Assembly (NCBI GenBank): GCA_963706755.1
Contig: CAVPNH010000019.1
Coordinates: 305,188 to 369,187, forward strand
From: RPQJ01 sp963706755
GTDB lineage: Bacteria > Pseudomonadota > Gammaproteobacteria > Steroidobacterales > Steroidobacteraceae
Reading direction: 5' to 3'
Length of the DNA: 64,000 nucleotides
Shown: piece after piece, positions 63,917-64,000 of the stretch
Layout of the letters: every line of letters starts with the position of its first letter
Position numbering within the stretch: position 1 is the first letter of the stretch
The notes under the pieces: generated by a model
Database searches by the model: none
What the model was told of the DNA's origin: nothing
The model's input: the letters and a program-made list of their open reading frames with translations, nothing else
Position numbers and translations under genes: made by a program

Positions 63917-64000
63917 CTGTTGCTCCTGATGATTCCAGTGGGCGGGCACGACGGCCCGGATGCGAACAACGCCGGCATTACTCAAAACCTGATCACCGCC

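Noticed and set aside
1..64000. CRISPR arrays, tRNA or rRNA genes, insertion sequences
   Set aside because: I looked for regularly spaced direct repeats, cloverleaf or rRNA-like sequence and transposase motifs by eye and saw none; a tool-based scan was not possible.

Overview
The window is G+C-rich DNA from a proteobacterium, most likely a gammaproteobacterium. The evidence is a FabY-type initiating ketoacyl synthase, a YbiT-type ABC-F ATPase, a YiaW/YiaV-like envelope pair and a DcaP-type porin. No rRNA, tRNA, CRISPR array, insertion sequence or prophage was seen. The placement is an inference from gene content only.

Layout. (1) 1-5215, plus strand: permease end, glutamine-synthetase-like ligase, aldehyde dehydrogenase, iron alcohol dehydrogenase and class I glutamine amidotransferase. 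This set fits gamma-glutamylation-based breakdown of an amine or amino alcohol. (2) 5265-11553, minus: acyl-CoA dehydrogenase, saccharopine-dehydrogenase-like reductase, acyl-CoA ligase, SDR and thiolase, a beta-oxidation-like operon with a divergent AraC regulator at 11607. (3) 12597-19102, minus: MFS/CMD, BKACE, quinone oxidoreductase, TauD-like dioxygenase, a UspA-hemerythrin fusion and a small hydrolase, with a second divergent AraC regulator at 19185. (4) 20226-26780: lipoprotein, YbiT, and a VIT-like / DUF3302 / HlyD / outer-membrane-factor run. (5) 27140-35442, plus: porin, exported glutaminase, exported asparaginase, PPK2, DUF3300, DUF2950 and an AspT-family antiporter. This is the most coherent candidate for a new functional system: deamidation of Gln/Asn outside the inner membrane coupled to Asp (or Glu) antiport. 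(6) 35458-43002: SulP transporter, ClpP-like exported protein, crotonase, secreted proteins, FabY, an RRM protein and IF-1. (7) 43073-52162: a DAO/GCV_T dehydrogenase, BrnTA, a Tat-exported C_GCAxxG-type cytochrome, a CoA-disulfide-reductase-like enzyme with rhodanese domain, a HicAB pair whose toxin gene has an internal stop, a second TauD enzyme and a tandem thioredoxin-fold protein. (8) 52330-63916: BASS transporter, GST, GMC oxidoreductase, glutathione reductase, two CMD paralogues around an acyl-CoA ligase, rhodaneses and a block of envelope proteins.

A strong technical feature is the number of single-base reading-frame breaks, at least 20, in otherwise well-conserved genes. They are densest between about 3 and 17 kb. 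Most look like consensus errors rather than gene decay, because protein similarity resumes immediately in the neighbouring frame. Gene boundaries given for these genes are the reconstructed ones.
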